DNA of 64,000 nucleotides from Trichoderma breve (taxonomy: Eukaryota; Ascomycota; Sordariomycetes; Hypocreales; Hypocreaceae): the NCBI RefSeq assembly GCF_028502605.1, contig NC_079232.1:2976001-3040000 (forward strand). Reading direction: 5' to 3'. Under the pieces are notes generated by a model. It was given only the letters and a program-made list of their open reading frames with translations. It made no database searches and was not told where the DNA came from. Position 1 is the stretch's first letter. The number at the start of each line of letters is the position of its first letter. Positions 11,966-22,143 of the stretch are shown one piece after another. The translations under genes and the position numbers were made by a program.

Positions 11966-12715
11966 AAGCCAGGGTCTTGCTTGGAGTTATGTCGGCGATT
12001 CGGAGTTAATTCAACTGGACTTTTTGCGTGCTTCTTTTCTTCTTCTTTCTTTCGCAACATACAGACTTGCACATATAAATGAACCTTGGCACAGACAGCA
12101 GGGGCCATAATAGCAGCAGCTCGAATAGAGAAAGTAATAGTGTTGAAGGCCCCTTTGAAAGCATGCACTAGTAGAGTGCACTGTTTACAGCTATTGTGTT
12201 TACCTTTTCTTTATCTCATACAAACAAAATAGAAGTGTATTGAGCAGCCAGAGTGTTTCCTTTATCAATAACAAAACTCGGGTGACAATAAAAGAGGCCT
12301 CGGGAATGTAAATGTACCTCCTACCACAGCAGCAGTGCGGAGTACTACGTAGGTACAGATTTACGGGTGGTTGGGCAACGGAGTGTGGGGTAATTCATTG
12401 TCTCAGCGCTACGGCCGAATTTATTCCGGTACAAGCCCGATGTTGGCCCAGACGCTTACGCGAGGGTTCCTCACGAGAGCTCAGACTTTGTCCAACCGTT
12501 TTTATTAGCCTCACAAAACTTTCTTCCTCGCACAAACCACTCGAACCTCTCCGCATCCTCCACCCTCTCTACCTCCCAACACTCTCTTCCCTTTCTTCTT
12601 CTATTCTTCAATTTTTTTCTTCTCTATTGACAGTGCCTATACGCACTTACTCTGTCTTCTTTGAACCCCTCTATTTAAAGCTCGCTACGTGGTCGACGTG
12701 GCCTCACGGCCCACC
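11966..12715 (+). promoter_or_regulatory. VTI1 3' flank and SCD6 promoter/leader
   Basis: The first half is AT-rich VTI1 3' flank. From about 12500 to 12660 the plus strand is strongly pyrimidine-rich (CT tracts), as in fungal core promoters and 5' leaders just upstream of the start. A GCGGAGTACTAC word lies at 12337-12348. No separate gene is supported. Confidence 0.45.
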
Positions 12716-14648
12716 ATGTCTGAATTCCTTGGGTATGCGCGAATGGCCTCAACTCACGTACCGTGTCCCTCAAGCTAACAAGCGAGCTTCCAGATCCCGT
12801 ATCTCCCTCATCTCCAAGAGCGATATTCGGTGAGAATCTATGCTCCTGATTCACCAAGACGGTCACTGACCTCTAGTGGAGCTACGTGGGGACTTTGCAC
12901 GAGATCAATTCGGACGAGTCGACAGTGTCTCTCGAGAATGTCCGCTCATTCGGCACAGAGGGTCGCAGGGGTAGGCCTGAAGAGGAGATAGCGCCATCAG
13001 ACCAAGTCTATGAGTACATCGTTTTCCGCGGAAGCGATGTCAAGGATTTGCGAATTGAGGAGCACCCCGCTATCAAGGAGAATAAGCCTCCTGTCATGCC
13101 TGACGACCCTGCTATTGTCGGAGTAAGTGATGTCTCTTTCTATTTCTGCCAAGATCTTTATACCCTTTCATGATGAAATATTGCGGATGTAAACTTTTTG
13201 TCACGTCGGAAAGCGCAAAACCATGTCGAGATTTCCGTTGCCTTCCTTCTGATTGTAAAGGATCATATTCACTGTTTTTTGAAATTCGTACTTTGAGAGC
13301 TCCGTTCTAACAAGTCGATGCAAAGGCCCGAGCTCGTCCTGGAGCGCAAGGACCAAACCAAAACGCTCCTGCTGGAGCTCCCCCCGGTGCCCCCGGCTTT
13401 CCACAACACCAATATCCTCCCAACCAGTTCTACGGTGGCCCTCCGCCTCCGGGCTCTTGGGGACGAGGTGGACCTGGCCCTATGGCTGGACCAGGTTTTG
13501 GCAACGCACCATTCCCTCCGGGACCTCCACCCCCAGGCTGGTACCCTCCTCCAGGCCAAGGCTTCCCGCCTGGACCTGGCGGTCCAGGTCCATGGGGCAA
13601 CGCACCGTTTCCTCCGGGACCCGGTGGTCCCCCAGGCTCTGAAGCTCCTCAAGGTCAGCGGGCTGCACCTGAGCTCTCCGCAACCCAAGAGTCAAAGCCT
13701 CCTGCTGGACCCGGGGCAGACAAGTCGAAGGGAGCTCCCCAATCAGAACCCAAATCTCACGCTCAAGCAGCGAGACAGCCCTCCAACGCGCCTGCTCCTC
13801 CAGTTGAGTCTAAACCGTCGGTGGAAGAGGTTAAGGCAGTTGCCACAACACTGGCATCGAACGGAGCTGCAAAGGCAACTGATGCGTCCAAGGGTATCCC
13901 TACTGGTCCCAAATCGAACCGTGTCCAGCCAGTTTTGCCTCTCACCGGACCTGCATCCAAGCCTTTCCAGCCTCCCTTTGCGGCAGAAAAGGCTTCCCAG
14001 GCGGCTCCTCAGTCCGCAGCTGCTGGACCAAGCAGTGTACAAGATGCTACGAGTGCGGCTAGAGCAGCCGTGGCGCTGGCGATGGCACAACTGAGCAACA
14101 CTGGCGGGAATGCTATGGATAACCTGACCACCAAGGTCCAAGAGATGCGAGTCAACGCCATTAGAGGTGGCAGCGCAAATCGTGGCCGTGGACGAGGTGG
14201 CCGCCCAGCCAAGGTGGAGGTCCCCGACGCAGACTTTGATTTTGCTCAGTCAAACGCCAAGTTTAACAAGGAAGACTTTGTTAAGGAAGCCGTTGGGGGC
14301 TCTCCGTCGCACGAGGCTCCTGCCGCGTCTGCAACAGAAGGCTCAGAGACTCAAGATGGCACCACTCCTGTGGCATACAACAAGTCGACGTCGTTTTTCG
14401 ACAACATTTCCAGCGAAGCCAAGGAGAGAGCCGAAAACAATGGCCAAAAACCTGGCGGACGCGAGTGGCGCGGCGAGGAGCAGCGCAGAAACATTGAGAC
14501 GTTTGGCCAAGGAAGCGTCGACGGTGGATACCGAAACTACCGTGGTCGTGGTCGCGGACGCGGAACTAGAGGAGGCGGTCGCGGCTTCAGCCGTGGTGGA
14601 CGGGGAGGTCCTCGTCCCCAGTATCAGTCGACTGCCGCTGGCCAGTAA
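12716..14648 (+). CDS. scd6: LSm14/Scd6-family P-body protein (Sum2-like)
   Basis: Exons 12716-12732, 12794-12829, 12882-13122 and 13326-14648 (538 aa). The protein is an RNA-binding translational repressor and decapping activator of P-bodies. An N-terminal LSm domain begins SRISLISKSDIRYVGTLHEI and includes VSLENVRSFGTEGR and YIVFRGSDVKDL (to about residue 80). A Pro/Gly-rich linker follows. The FDF motif is near residue 401 (DADFDFAQSNAKFNKEDF), the FFD box near 454 (TSFFDNISSEAKER), and the TFG box near 490 (REWRGEEQRRNIETFGQGS). A C-terminal RGG region (RGRGRGRGTRGGGRG) completes the family order. The third exon must begin at 12882 (acceptor GTGGAG). The AG five bases upstream would break the LSm frame. 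Four exons with tiny first exons are typical. Very high confidence. Confidence 0.97.
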
Positions 14649-15735
14649 GATACTATTTGGTATGGCAATTCCGAATAGGTTCAAAGGCTGCAACCCCCGA
14701 GAACAATTCACCATACAAGTCTCTGGAATGAGACTACATAACGACGTCAACTACCAACGAGCTCATGGTGCGACTTTGAGCTCGCATTCTCCCAATATTC
14801 CTCTTAATTCACTTGCACCAATGTACCAAAATTCTTCAATGTTTGCCTCTTCTAAGCTACTTTACAGTAGCCGCGAAGACTTATATTATTCATGTTTGAT
14901 TTGCTTTCAGCTCAGGATAGGAGCTACGGTTTGCACTGGTCACGGAACTCGACGACGATGCCGGAGTTCGGTTTGCGTTTCAAGGGGGGCACAGGCATTG
15001 CATTCCATGAATCATGAGGGGACATGATGAATGAAAAAAAAATCTTTTCGACCAGGAGTAGGGGGGCGCTTAGGAATAAGCCGGAGTCTTTCACTGAACA
15101 ATGAGGCTGGGGATAAGCATGCGAATATATAATGAACCTGTATTACCTTCTATATGAAGCACGGGGGTCTGGTTAAGAATAATCAGACAAAATGAAGTTT
15201 AATGAGTTAGTACCTCGTAGTGGGCAAGCAACTTTCTAGCCCGCTACCAAGAAAATGAAAGAGGATTAATTCCCCATTCCCAAGTGCCAAGATGAGAATT
15301 ACTCAGTAGATGTGGTGGTGCATTTGAAAGCAACAAGGCTCGGATAAACCCATAGTGAGATGAGTGGCAAACTCAACGATGGGCGTGAAAACTATCAGCT
15401 GTTATACCGTGAAAATAGAGCGTAAAAGCAACTGGCTAAACGGAGCAGGTGGGTTCTGCCGCTCAGCCCCGCTAGGTTCAAGGCGGCGTGACGCATATCA
15501 ACGAACCCTACGTCCAGTTGCCTGCGCAACTAACCTGAACCATTTCAATATCCTCTGACGTTTGGTCAAACGATACGGAAGCCATCACAGCATTTGGAAA
15601 AGTATAAGTTTCAGGGACCTTTCTGGATTTTGTATTATAAATACCTCTCATTTCACCTTTTTCTTTTGACATCTTTTCTTCTCATCTCTATTTTGGATTT
15701 ACGTTACCCCATTCTTCTCAGAGCACAATTCAGAA
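14649..15735 (+). other. SCD6 3' region and RQC1 promoter
   Basis: About 1.1 kb without a supported gene. The open frame that continues through SCD6 to 15027 is a shadow frame. Pyrimidine-rich DNA at 15655-15725 looks like the RQC1 leader. No repeat or RNA gene is recognised. Confidence 0.4.
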
Positions 15736-17892
15736 ATGTCGACAAGACAGCTTCGGAAGCTGCAGAAGCAGAGGGAACTGGAAGCAAAGACTGTCCAAGA
15801 ACCCGAAGGCAGTGATGACGATGCAGATGATGACGAGATTGCTCCCGTAGTGGCAAAACCTCGGGCGAATCTATTTGCTGCACTTGGGGGAGAAGATGAG
15901 GATGAGGATGAAGGCGATGACAATGCTCACGAGGACCCTGAGCAAGCATCAACCCTAGAAGCTCCTGTGGAAGAACCTGTGGCTGCAGCTACTGGCCGGA
16001 AAAATAAGAAGAAGAAGAAGAAGGGCAAGACCAAGAAAGCTGCTCCGGCTCAGGAAGCCGAGCAAAGCGAGGATGATGAAATCGACAGAGCCATCAAGGA
16101 ATTGAAGATTGAGACGCCCCAGGCAGGATCCGTCACTAGCAATGCCCCCGCATCCCAAGGACTTTTCAAGATTAACCTTTACAATCTCAAGGCCATCAAT
16201 GAGATGCGAAATCTGTTCGGTAGAGATACGATTGAGTCGGCAAACGCAGAAGAAGAGGAGCAGCGTCGTGGGGCACGCAATGGAATCATGCAGCAACAGG
16301 TGGACCTGGAAACCTTCCTGAGAGGACCGCCAAATGCTCGCAAGCTCCCTGAAGTGTCTAGAAGACGCAACATCTTCATTCAGGGGAGAGAGCACTGGCC
16401 AATGAGTACCACGGGGGGTTTGACCTTGAAAGAGCTCGGCAAGACTGCTGATGGAACCGAGTATACTTACGCTCATGCCCCGGAATATGACGAAATCCAG
16501 GCTTTGTTTTTTGCTCAGGTGCAGATGGGAGATCCTATGAGAATGGTGCATCTTCTCACCCAATTTCGTAAGAAACGCAATAAACCCCATGGTTTGGACA
16601 GTCTATGCTAACATATATGGACAGCCTACCACGTCTCAACGCTACTGCAAGTGAGCAGTGTGGCAAAGCAAGATCAGAACATGGCACTTGCTGCAGAGCT
16701 GTGCGAACGCGCCTTGTTTAGCTTCGGACGGGTAGCCCCCTCGTCCTTCAAACAGAGCCTTGAACTAGGAATGGCTCGCATGGACTTTAGGAGGCCAGAG
16801 AACCGTCAGTTTTGGCTAGCAGGGTACCACTACATCAAGAGCCTCGTAAGGAAAGGCACCTATAGGACGGCACTGGAGTGGGCAAAACTCTTCTACTCTC
16901 TAGACCGTAGCGATCCCTATGCAACGAGGCACTTGATTCATTTCTTAGCCATCAGGGCGCATGAATCGAAGTGGCTTCTCGACTTCCTAAACCAGCTGGA
17001 GACAGAAGGTGGCCGAGACGACACGGTGTATATCCTGCAGAGCCGGGTATTGGCACTGCTACAATTAGGCGACGAACAGGAAGCAAGGAAGCATCTTATC
17101 GAAGGGATGCAGCGAGTACCATGGTTATACTGCGCGCTGTTCCAAGCTCTGAATGTCGACACCCCGCCGTCTGTCTGGGGCATCTCTTGCGAGACGGAGG
17201 CCACCGAGTTCTGGGTCAAACTGTACCTGTACCAATCCAAAGATTTGTGGAACAATCCGCAGGCAACACGACTTTTACTGGATGTGGCCAAGAGTATTGA
17301 CCGGGTGGACGCAAAGTCCCTACTAAAGGACGAGCATCCAATTGATCTGGGCGTGGCTCGAATGGCCTACATTGATGGGCAGACATCTCTCCTAGCGCTG
17401 GTGCCGCGGGGCATGCTAGAACAACAACCCAACTACGAATTCGATCCCCTGCCGCCGGCAGAGAAAGATAACATCTTCACTGGAGAAGGATGCAGGCTCC
17501 CTTGGCGTGAGCAGCGGCAGACCCCAGCGCGCCTCGGCGGCATCATTGCTCAGATGGAAGAGCTTCTCGCGCGGCGGGGGCCTCCACCTCAAGAAGACGA
17601 GGATGCTCTGATGGAGCAGCTTCGCGACGGAGCGTTTTTTGGTGCGGATGGCGAGGCTGAGGATGGCGATGACGTAGCTGAGGTGCCGGTGAGCAGCGAA
17701 GATCGGGGGATGGTGGCCGCCCTCATCCAGATGCTCGGATTTGGGGGTGCCAGGGAGGCTGATGCAGCAGACACGAGGGAAGGCGAGGCATCGAGAGATA
17801 ACGACGACGATGTGCATCCTGAGGAAGATGACGGCGAGGGGACTACGGATCTTCCAGGGTCGTGGCCAGCCGAAGAAGGTCGGCGGGAATAA
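15736..17892 (+). CDS. rqc1: Ribosome quality control complex subunit 1 (RQC1/TCF25 family)
   Basis: Exons 15736-16567 and 16625-17892 (699 aa). RQC1/TCF25 acts with Ltn1 and Rqc2 on stalled 60S-peptidyl-tRNA complexes. The start is MSTRQLRKLQKQRELE. An acidic stretch with a Lys-rich block (KNKKKKKKGKTKKA) follows, as in the yeast and animal proteins. The TCF25 domain is recognisable: FKINLYNLKAINEMRNLFG, then across the splice LLTQFPYHVSTLLQ, ALFSFGRVAPSSFK and YHYIKSLVRKGTYRTALEWA. Splicing (57-nt intron, branch ATGCTAACAT) is required to form FPYHVSTLLQ. The C-terminal ~120 residues are acidic and low-complexity. Length fits the family. Confidence 0.93.
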
Positions 17893-18250
17893 TGGGCGGC
17901 GAAATGAGGCCCTTGATGGGCATTCGGTGTAATTCACAGGCGGTATGTGCATATGTACGAGTATGTATCGCTGTGCGGCCCGCGATTACTGCGTCTACTA
18001 TCGCATTTGTATGGAAGAATAGGCCCAGGTTGACAGGGGTTGAGAATGGCATGTTGGATAAAGTAACTGCCGATGGGATTCCGTCTGCTTCTTGTGCGTA
18101 TCCCGTGTCCGTGTCCATGTCTGCCTCACTCAAGCAAGTCATATCATGCCATACACGTGTCTAGAATGTCACTGCAGAGAACCCGGGCATGGCACTAGTA
18201 GGATTTGTGGTCGCCGTCCGGGTAGGAGGAGTAATTATAGAAATGGCGAC

Positions 18251-18348
18251 TATCAAGTTTAATGCAGGTCTATGTATGTACTATGTATGTAAGCCGTCCT
18301 TCTATCAAGTTAATACTAGTCTATGTATGTATGTAAGCCTGTCCTCCT
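18251..18348 (+). repeat. Imperfect tandem duplication (two ~50-bp copies)
   Basis: Copy 1 (18251-18302) and copy 2 (18303-18348) each run TATCAAGTT...TCTATGTATGTA...TGTAAGCC(T)GTCCT(Y)C. Copy 2 lacks a few bases, mainly one CTATGTATGT unit. The copies are directly adjacent, indicating a local duplication. Confidence 0.8.
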
Positions 18349-19853
18349 AGCAAACATCTGGCTACTAAATGCGAAGAATGGCGGAACGGAAAGCCAGGCC
18401 AGGGGCAGTACGTGGACTTGTAAGCACTCGCATCTGCAACTCGTTCAAGGGTTCTGTCATATTATCGGTGACAGAAGGATTACAAAGCGCACGTAGTCTT
18501 GGACAACTACGGAGTAGTAGTACTAAGCATTTTTCTTCGGAGAGATTCCTAATCAGCGTTTTACTTGTTTGACAAGAGCCTCTATATCTCTTCGGAGTTC
18601 CGCAACAGTTGGCGTCCATGTGTGCGTACAGTATCTTCACCTGTGCTTATTTAGGCTGTGTTGAAGTGCCATGTCGCTTGTTGACAAGGGGGGTTGGCAT
18701 CGAAGAGATAGGGATCAGAGTCTAACTCGCTTTATCGGAACTCGGAAAAAAAAAAAGGACGGAATTTGGTTCCGCGCACCAGGTCCAATCAAGGGCAGAG
18801 AGATGACAGTAAGCACACATTACATACTACAACGGGTGATGGGCTGCGATATTTTCGTGTGTGTTGGGGGTGGCATGGTATGGCCTTGCCATAGGGCGAA
18901 GCCGTTTCGAGGCGGCAAGACAAAGGCTGAGTGGCTCGGGAGGGGGATCCACCGTCATCACTTTGAATCCGGAATCTATTTATACATTCCGGCCGAAAAA
19001 AAAAGGCACTGTGAGTTCCCGGGGGGGGAGGGGAGAAGAAGAATGGCCAAAGAGCGAGAGAACTGGTTGTTGCCTCGAAACTTGAAGATGGGAGCAGAAG
19101 TGAATGATGGACGGCTACTGTACGATACAGGAACGAAGGAGGGTACGAACGAATCTAGAAAAGGAAAAGGAAAAGAGAAAAAAACAACAAAGGCTTGTGC
19201 TAAACAGGGTTTGGGTAAGTATCTCGGCCGATTGCCCGTTTTTTACTCTTCTTGTTAAACAGATGCCTGCAACTCCGAAAGGTCGGCAATGCGAGTGTAT
19301 CCCGTGCGGCATGCCATCTTTAGCGAACAGGGGAAAGGGGACAGAAGTGGAAAAAACAACCTAGACTAACAAGCACCGGAGCAACGACGCACGCCAGCCA
19401 AAAGGGCACATAATAAAATGATGCTTACCGTGGCTTGAAACGTGCCGCGCCCTCACTCAGCCGTCACCGGGCCATTGAAGGAGGCTGCAACGGCTAAACC
19501 GCCATCTTGAGGGCTCAAGGCCAAGGCGGGCTGCAAGACAGAGAAAACAAATGAAGGGGAGGGGGTGGGCTGTGTGTGTGAACAAAGGGGGAAGCCATTG
19601 CCGCGGCACAGGAGGGAGGTGGACGGGGGGGACTTTTGATGCAATGTCCAATGGACGGGTTGTTGACTCGCTGTTAGAGAGTAAACAGCGAGGAGCGAGA
19701 GAAGAAAAGAGAGATAATTCCCGTGGCTGCGTTCTTGTGCATTCGGGCCCTCTTTTGCAGCACGGAGCACGAACACGGGCATATACGCGTAAAAACAGCA
19801 CGACGGAATTGGGCTGTTATACGAGTGCCTGGCAAAATGTCAACGAAAAAGGC

Positions 19854-19890
19854 ATTTGATCCATCCACGGATTTGATCCATTTGATCCAT
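19854..19890 (+). repeat. ATTTGATCCAT mini-repeat
   Basis: ATTTGATCCAT occurs at 19854-19864 and again at 19871-19881, followed at once by TTTGATCCAT to 19890. These are three near-identical units in 37 bases, origin unknown. Confidence 0.8.
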
Positions 19891-22076
19891 TGAAAAATGC
19901 ACAGTGCAGGCGGGCATCGGGCATGTACTGTGCCCGTCGCTGGACGTTAGTGGCATCGACGATCCCAAGGCTACTGGTGCAGGGCCTTGCATACATTTAC
20001 GGAGCGGCCAATAGCGGTAACAGGAGATGCGATTTGTCCGGCCCCGGGGGTCGCAGCTCTCGGCCGGGACGAGCGAACTACTGCTGAGGGATGGGCTAAA
20101 GGCAGCACTAAAAAGCGATGGGAGGAGCCAAAACGAAAAAGACGGAAAACTCCATTCGAGGTGCTGCTCCGGCTAGGGGGGCTCAACGCAGGGGACGTCT
20201 ATTGGGTGGTTGGCCGCCCAGAACCGGAGCTTTCGCCCGTGTATACGGCCGAAATAGCGTCCAGTCCAGGTAGCAATCGTGCTAAAGGGTCCCTGGAAGC
20301 GGTTTGACGCCTGTGGGGGGAGACGAGACGTGATGGAGAATGAGTTGCGAGCATGGGGCCTTTTTTTCTTTTGATTCTTTTTTCCTTCTTCCATCATGCC
20401 CAGTCTGGCGCAATGCTCCGGTCCTGCACGGTCTGCAGGCACGGGGCGCGTTGCCCAATTCCACCACCGGAGGTCGGTCCCACGATGTGACATGACCATC
20501 CATGGGCTGTAGGAGTGCGGCTGCAAAGGCGCTGAAGAAAACGCATGCCAGGGGGGATGGAAGATGGCCGGAGCGCGCTAATTGCCTGTTTGACTGACGG
20601 CATTGACTCGATCTGGACAATATCACGTATGATTGATGCGATGCTTTGGGGCCAGTGGAAGCGGTGCTGACGGGGGATGATGCGTTGGAGATAATTATAG
20701 AGTAGAGTTTCAGCTTGTCGCTGCCGCTTTGATGCTAGCGGGTGATACGCTACCAGTACGCCAAACGGAACGGGCTTGATTGCTGGGGGAGCAGCAGAAA
20801 TGTCCCGTCTACCTGGAGCCTGCGCGTTAGCTGCATGTGCAATGTAATGTACCTTGCCGCGTTTTTTTGCAATGCAGCTACGGAGTTGACCAAATTGTTT
20901 AGCCCGTACGGAGCTGGAGCCTTTGGGGGATCAGAGCTGGAGCCCGGAGGCCTGATGTTTCAAGAAGGACAATTAGTTTCCATGATTTGTGAGATGAGGC
21001 CTGATACAGAAGAGCCAGATTCAGACAAACATCCACCAGCGTCAGGATGCAAAGCGAATCGTCCGTCCGTCTGCTGTACAAGTACAAACGACGTCGTTGA
21101 ATCGCAAACCCGTGTCCCGTCACGTGGCGGCCAGCTCCGGGGATCCTGACTGACTGATGCTGATCCTGGGCCACCGTCTGATGATCGGGTCTTCTTCCAA
21201 TCCAGATTCAACCAACGTCCGACTCCTTACTTACTGCTACATGTACCTACTGCTACCTTAACTTTGTGCCCGGTCAAACTATTCTGCCTTTTCGCGGGCT
21301 GGGGGGGCCCCCCACCTTTCGACAGCGCTGCAGGGACATGGTTCGGCCGAGCCAAAAGCCTCGCTAAAGGTCCATTCACACTTCCGCAAGCTAGGCTTCA
21401 AACTAGTTTCCCAGCTCTGCTGGCATGTGCTGGTGCTGGCGTCTGGGCCGGGAAAAAATAGAGGGAAAATTAAGAGAAAATTTAAGCAAGCCACGGAGTA
21501 CTCCGGCGTCCTGGCATGGGGGCCCAGTTTCGAGCCAAGCAACCGCCGATCACTACCTCACCATCGCCGACGCAAGGACGGCGAGACTTACTTTACTTTG
21601 CGAGTCAAAATTCGAAGCTGTGACGACGCATCATCAGCTTCGGAGCTTTCCGCCGCATGGCTGAAGCTGGACTTGTGTCTCTTTTTCTCCGTCTGACGAC
21701 AAAGCAGAGATAGGAAGATCCGGAGAGCTGTACATGCTGTGCGAGAGATTGGTGTATGAGCAGCAAAGAGAGAGAGAGAGGCTCAACCAAAGACAAACCG
21801 TCACAAGAGACAAAAGTCACAGACCAAAAGCTCTCTCTTCAAGCCACTTCCTACAGTCACACCCCCCCTTCTCCGTCGTCCTCGTCTTCCTCCAATCCCT
21901 ATCCCACTCCTCTGCAGTCCTTTGCGTCTCCTGCCTCCTTGTGTTGCCGTTTCCTGTCCGTTATGCTTGGCGTTGGCGTGCTGCCGTTAGATAAGCGACT
22001 TGTATGCGTGCCGTCTCCTTGACATCACAAAAGCACATACTATTTCAAAAGTCGACCCTCTCTCCCCCTTCTCCGA

Positions 22077-22096
22077 TCGGCCGAATCACTCGGCCG
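22077..22096. promoter_or_regulatory. Paired CGGCCG palindromes in the leader of the Zn2Cys6 gene
   Basis: TCGGCCGA (22077-22084) and CTCGGCCG (22089-22096) lie 48-67 bp before the ATG. Inverted CGG half-sites are the usual recognition unit of Zn2Cys6 factors. Autoregulation is an inference only. Confidence 0.3.
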
Positions 22097-22143
22097 CCCA
22101 GCCATCTCGCATATCCCATCTCTTGCCCCATCTTGCCCATCGG

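Larger units (their letters stand above)
17893..22143 (+). promoter_or_regulatory. Long intergenic/regulatory region upstream of the Zn2Cys6 factor
   Basis: About 4.2 kb without a convincing gene. It holds an imperfect tandem duplication (18251-18348), a GATCCAT mini-repeat (19854-19890), GGCCGA/CTCGGCCG words at 19223, 20059, 21343, 22077 and 22089, and a perfect palindrome CGGAGTACTCCG at 21494-21505. The 195-codon ORF at 18671-19258 crosses A-tracts and has no protein character. Such long upstream regions are common for fungal regulatory genes, and an unannotated non-coding transcript is possible. Confidence 0.4.

Noticed and set aside
15470..15545. Possible tRNA-like segment (GCTAGGTTCAAGGCGG)
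   Set aside because: A B-box-like GGTTCAA is present, but I could not form a cloverleaf with an acceptor stem or a matching A box.
18671..19258. 195-codon ORF as an orphan gene
   Set aside because: It runs through A-tracts and a G-run, has no domain character, and no splice partners are evident; expected by chance in a 4-kb gap.
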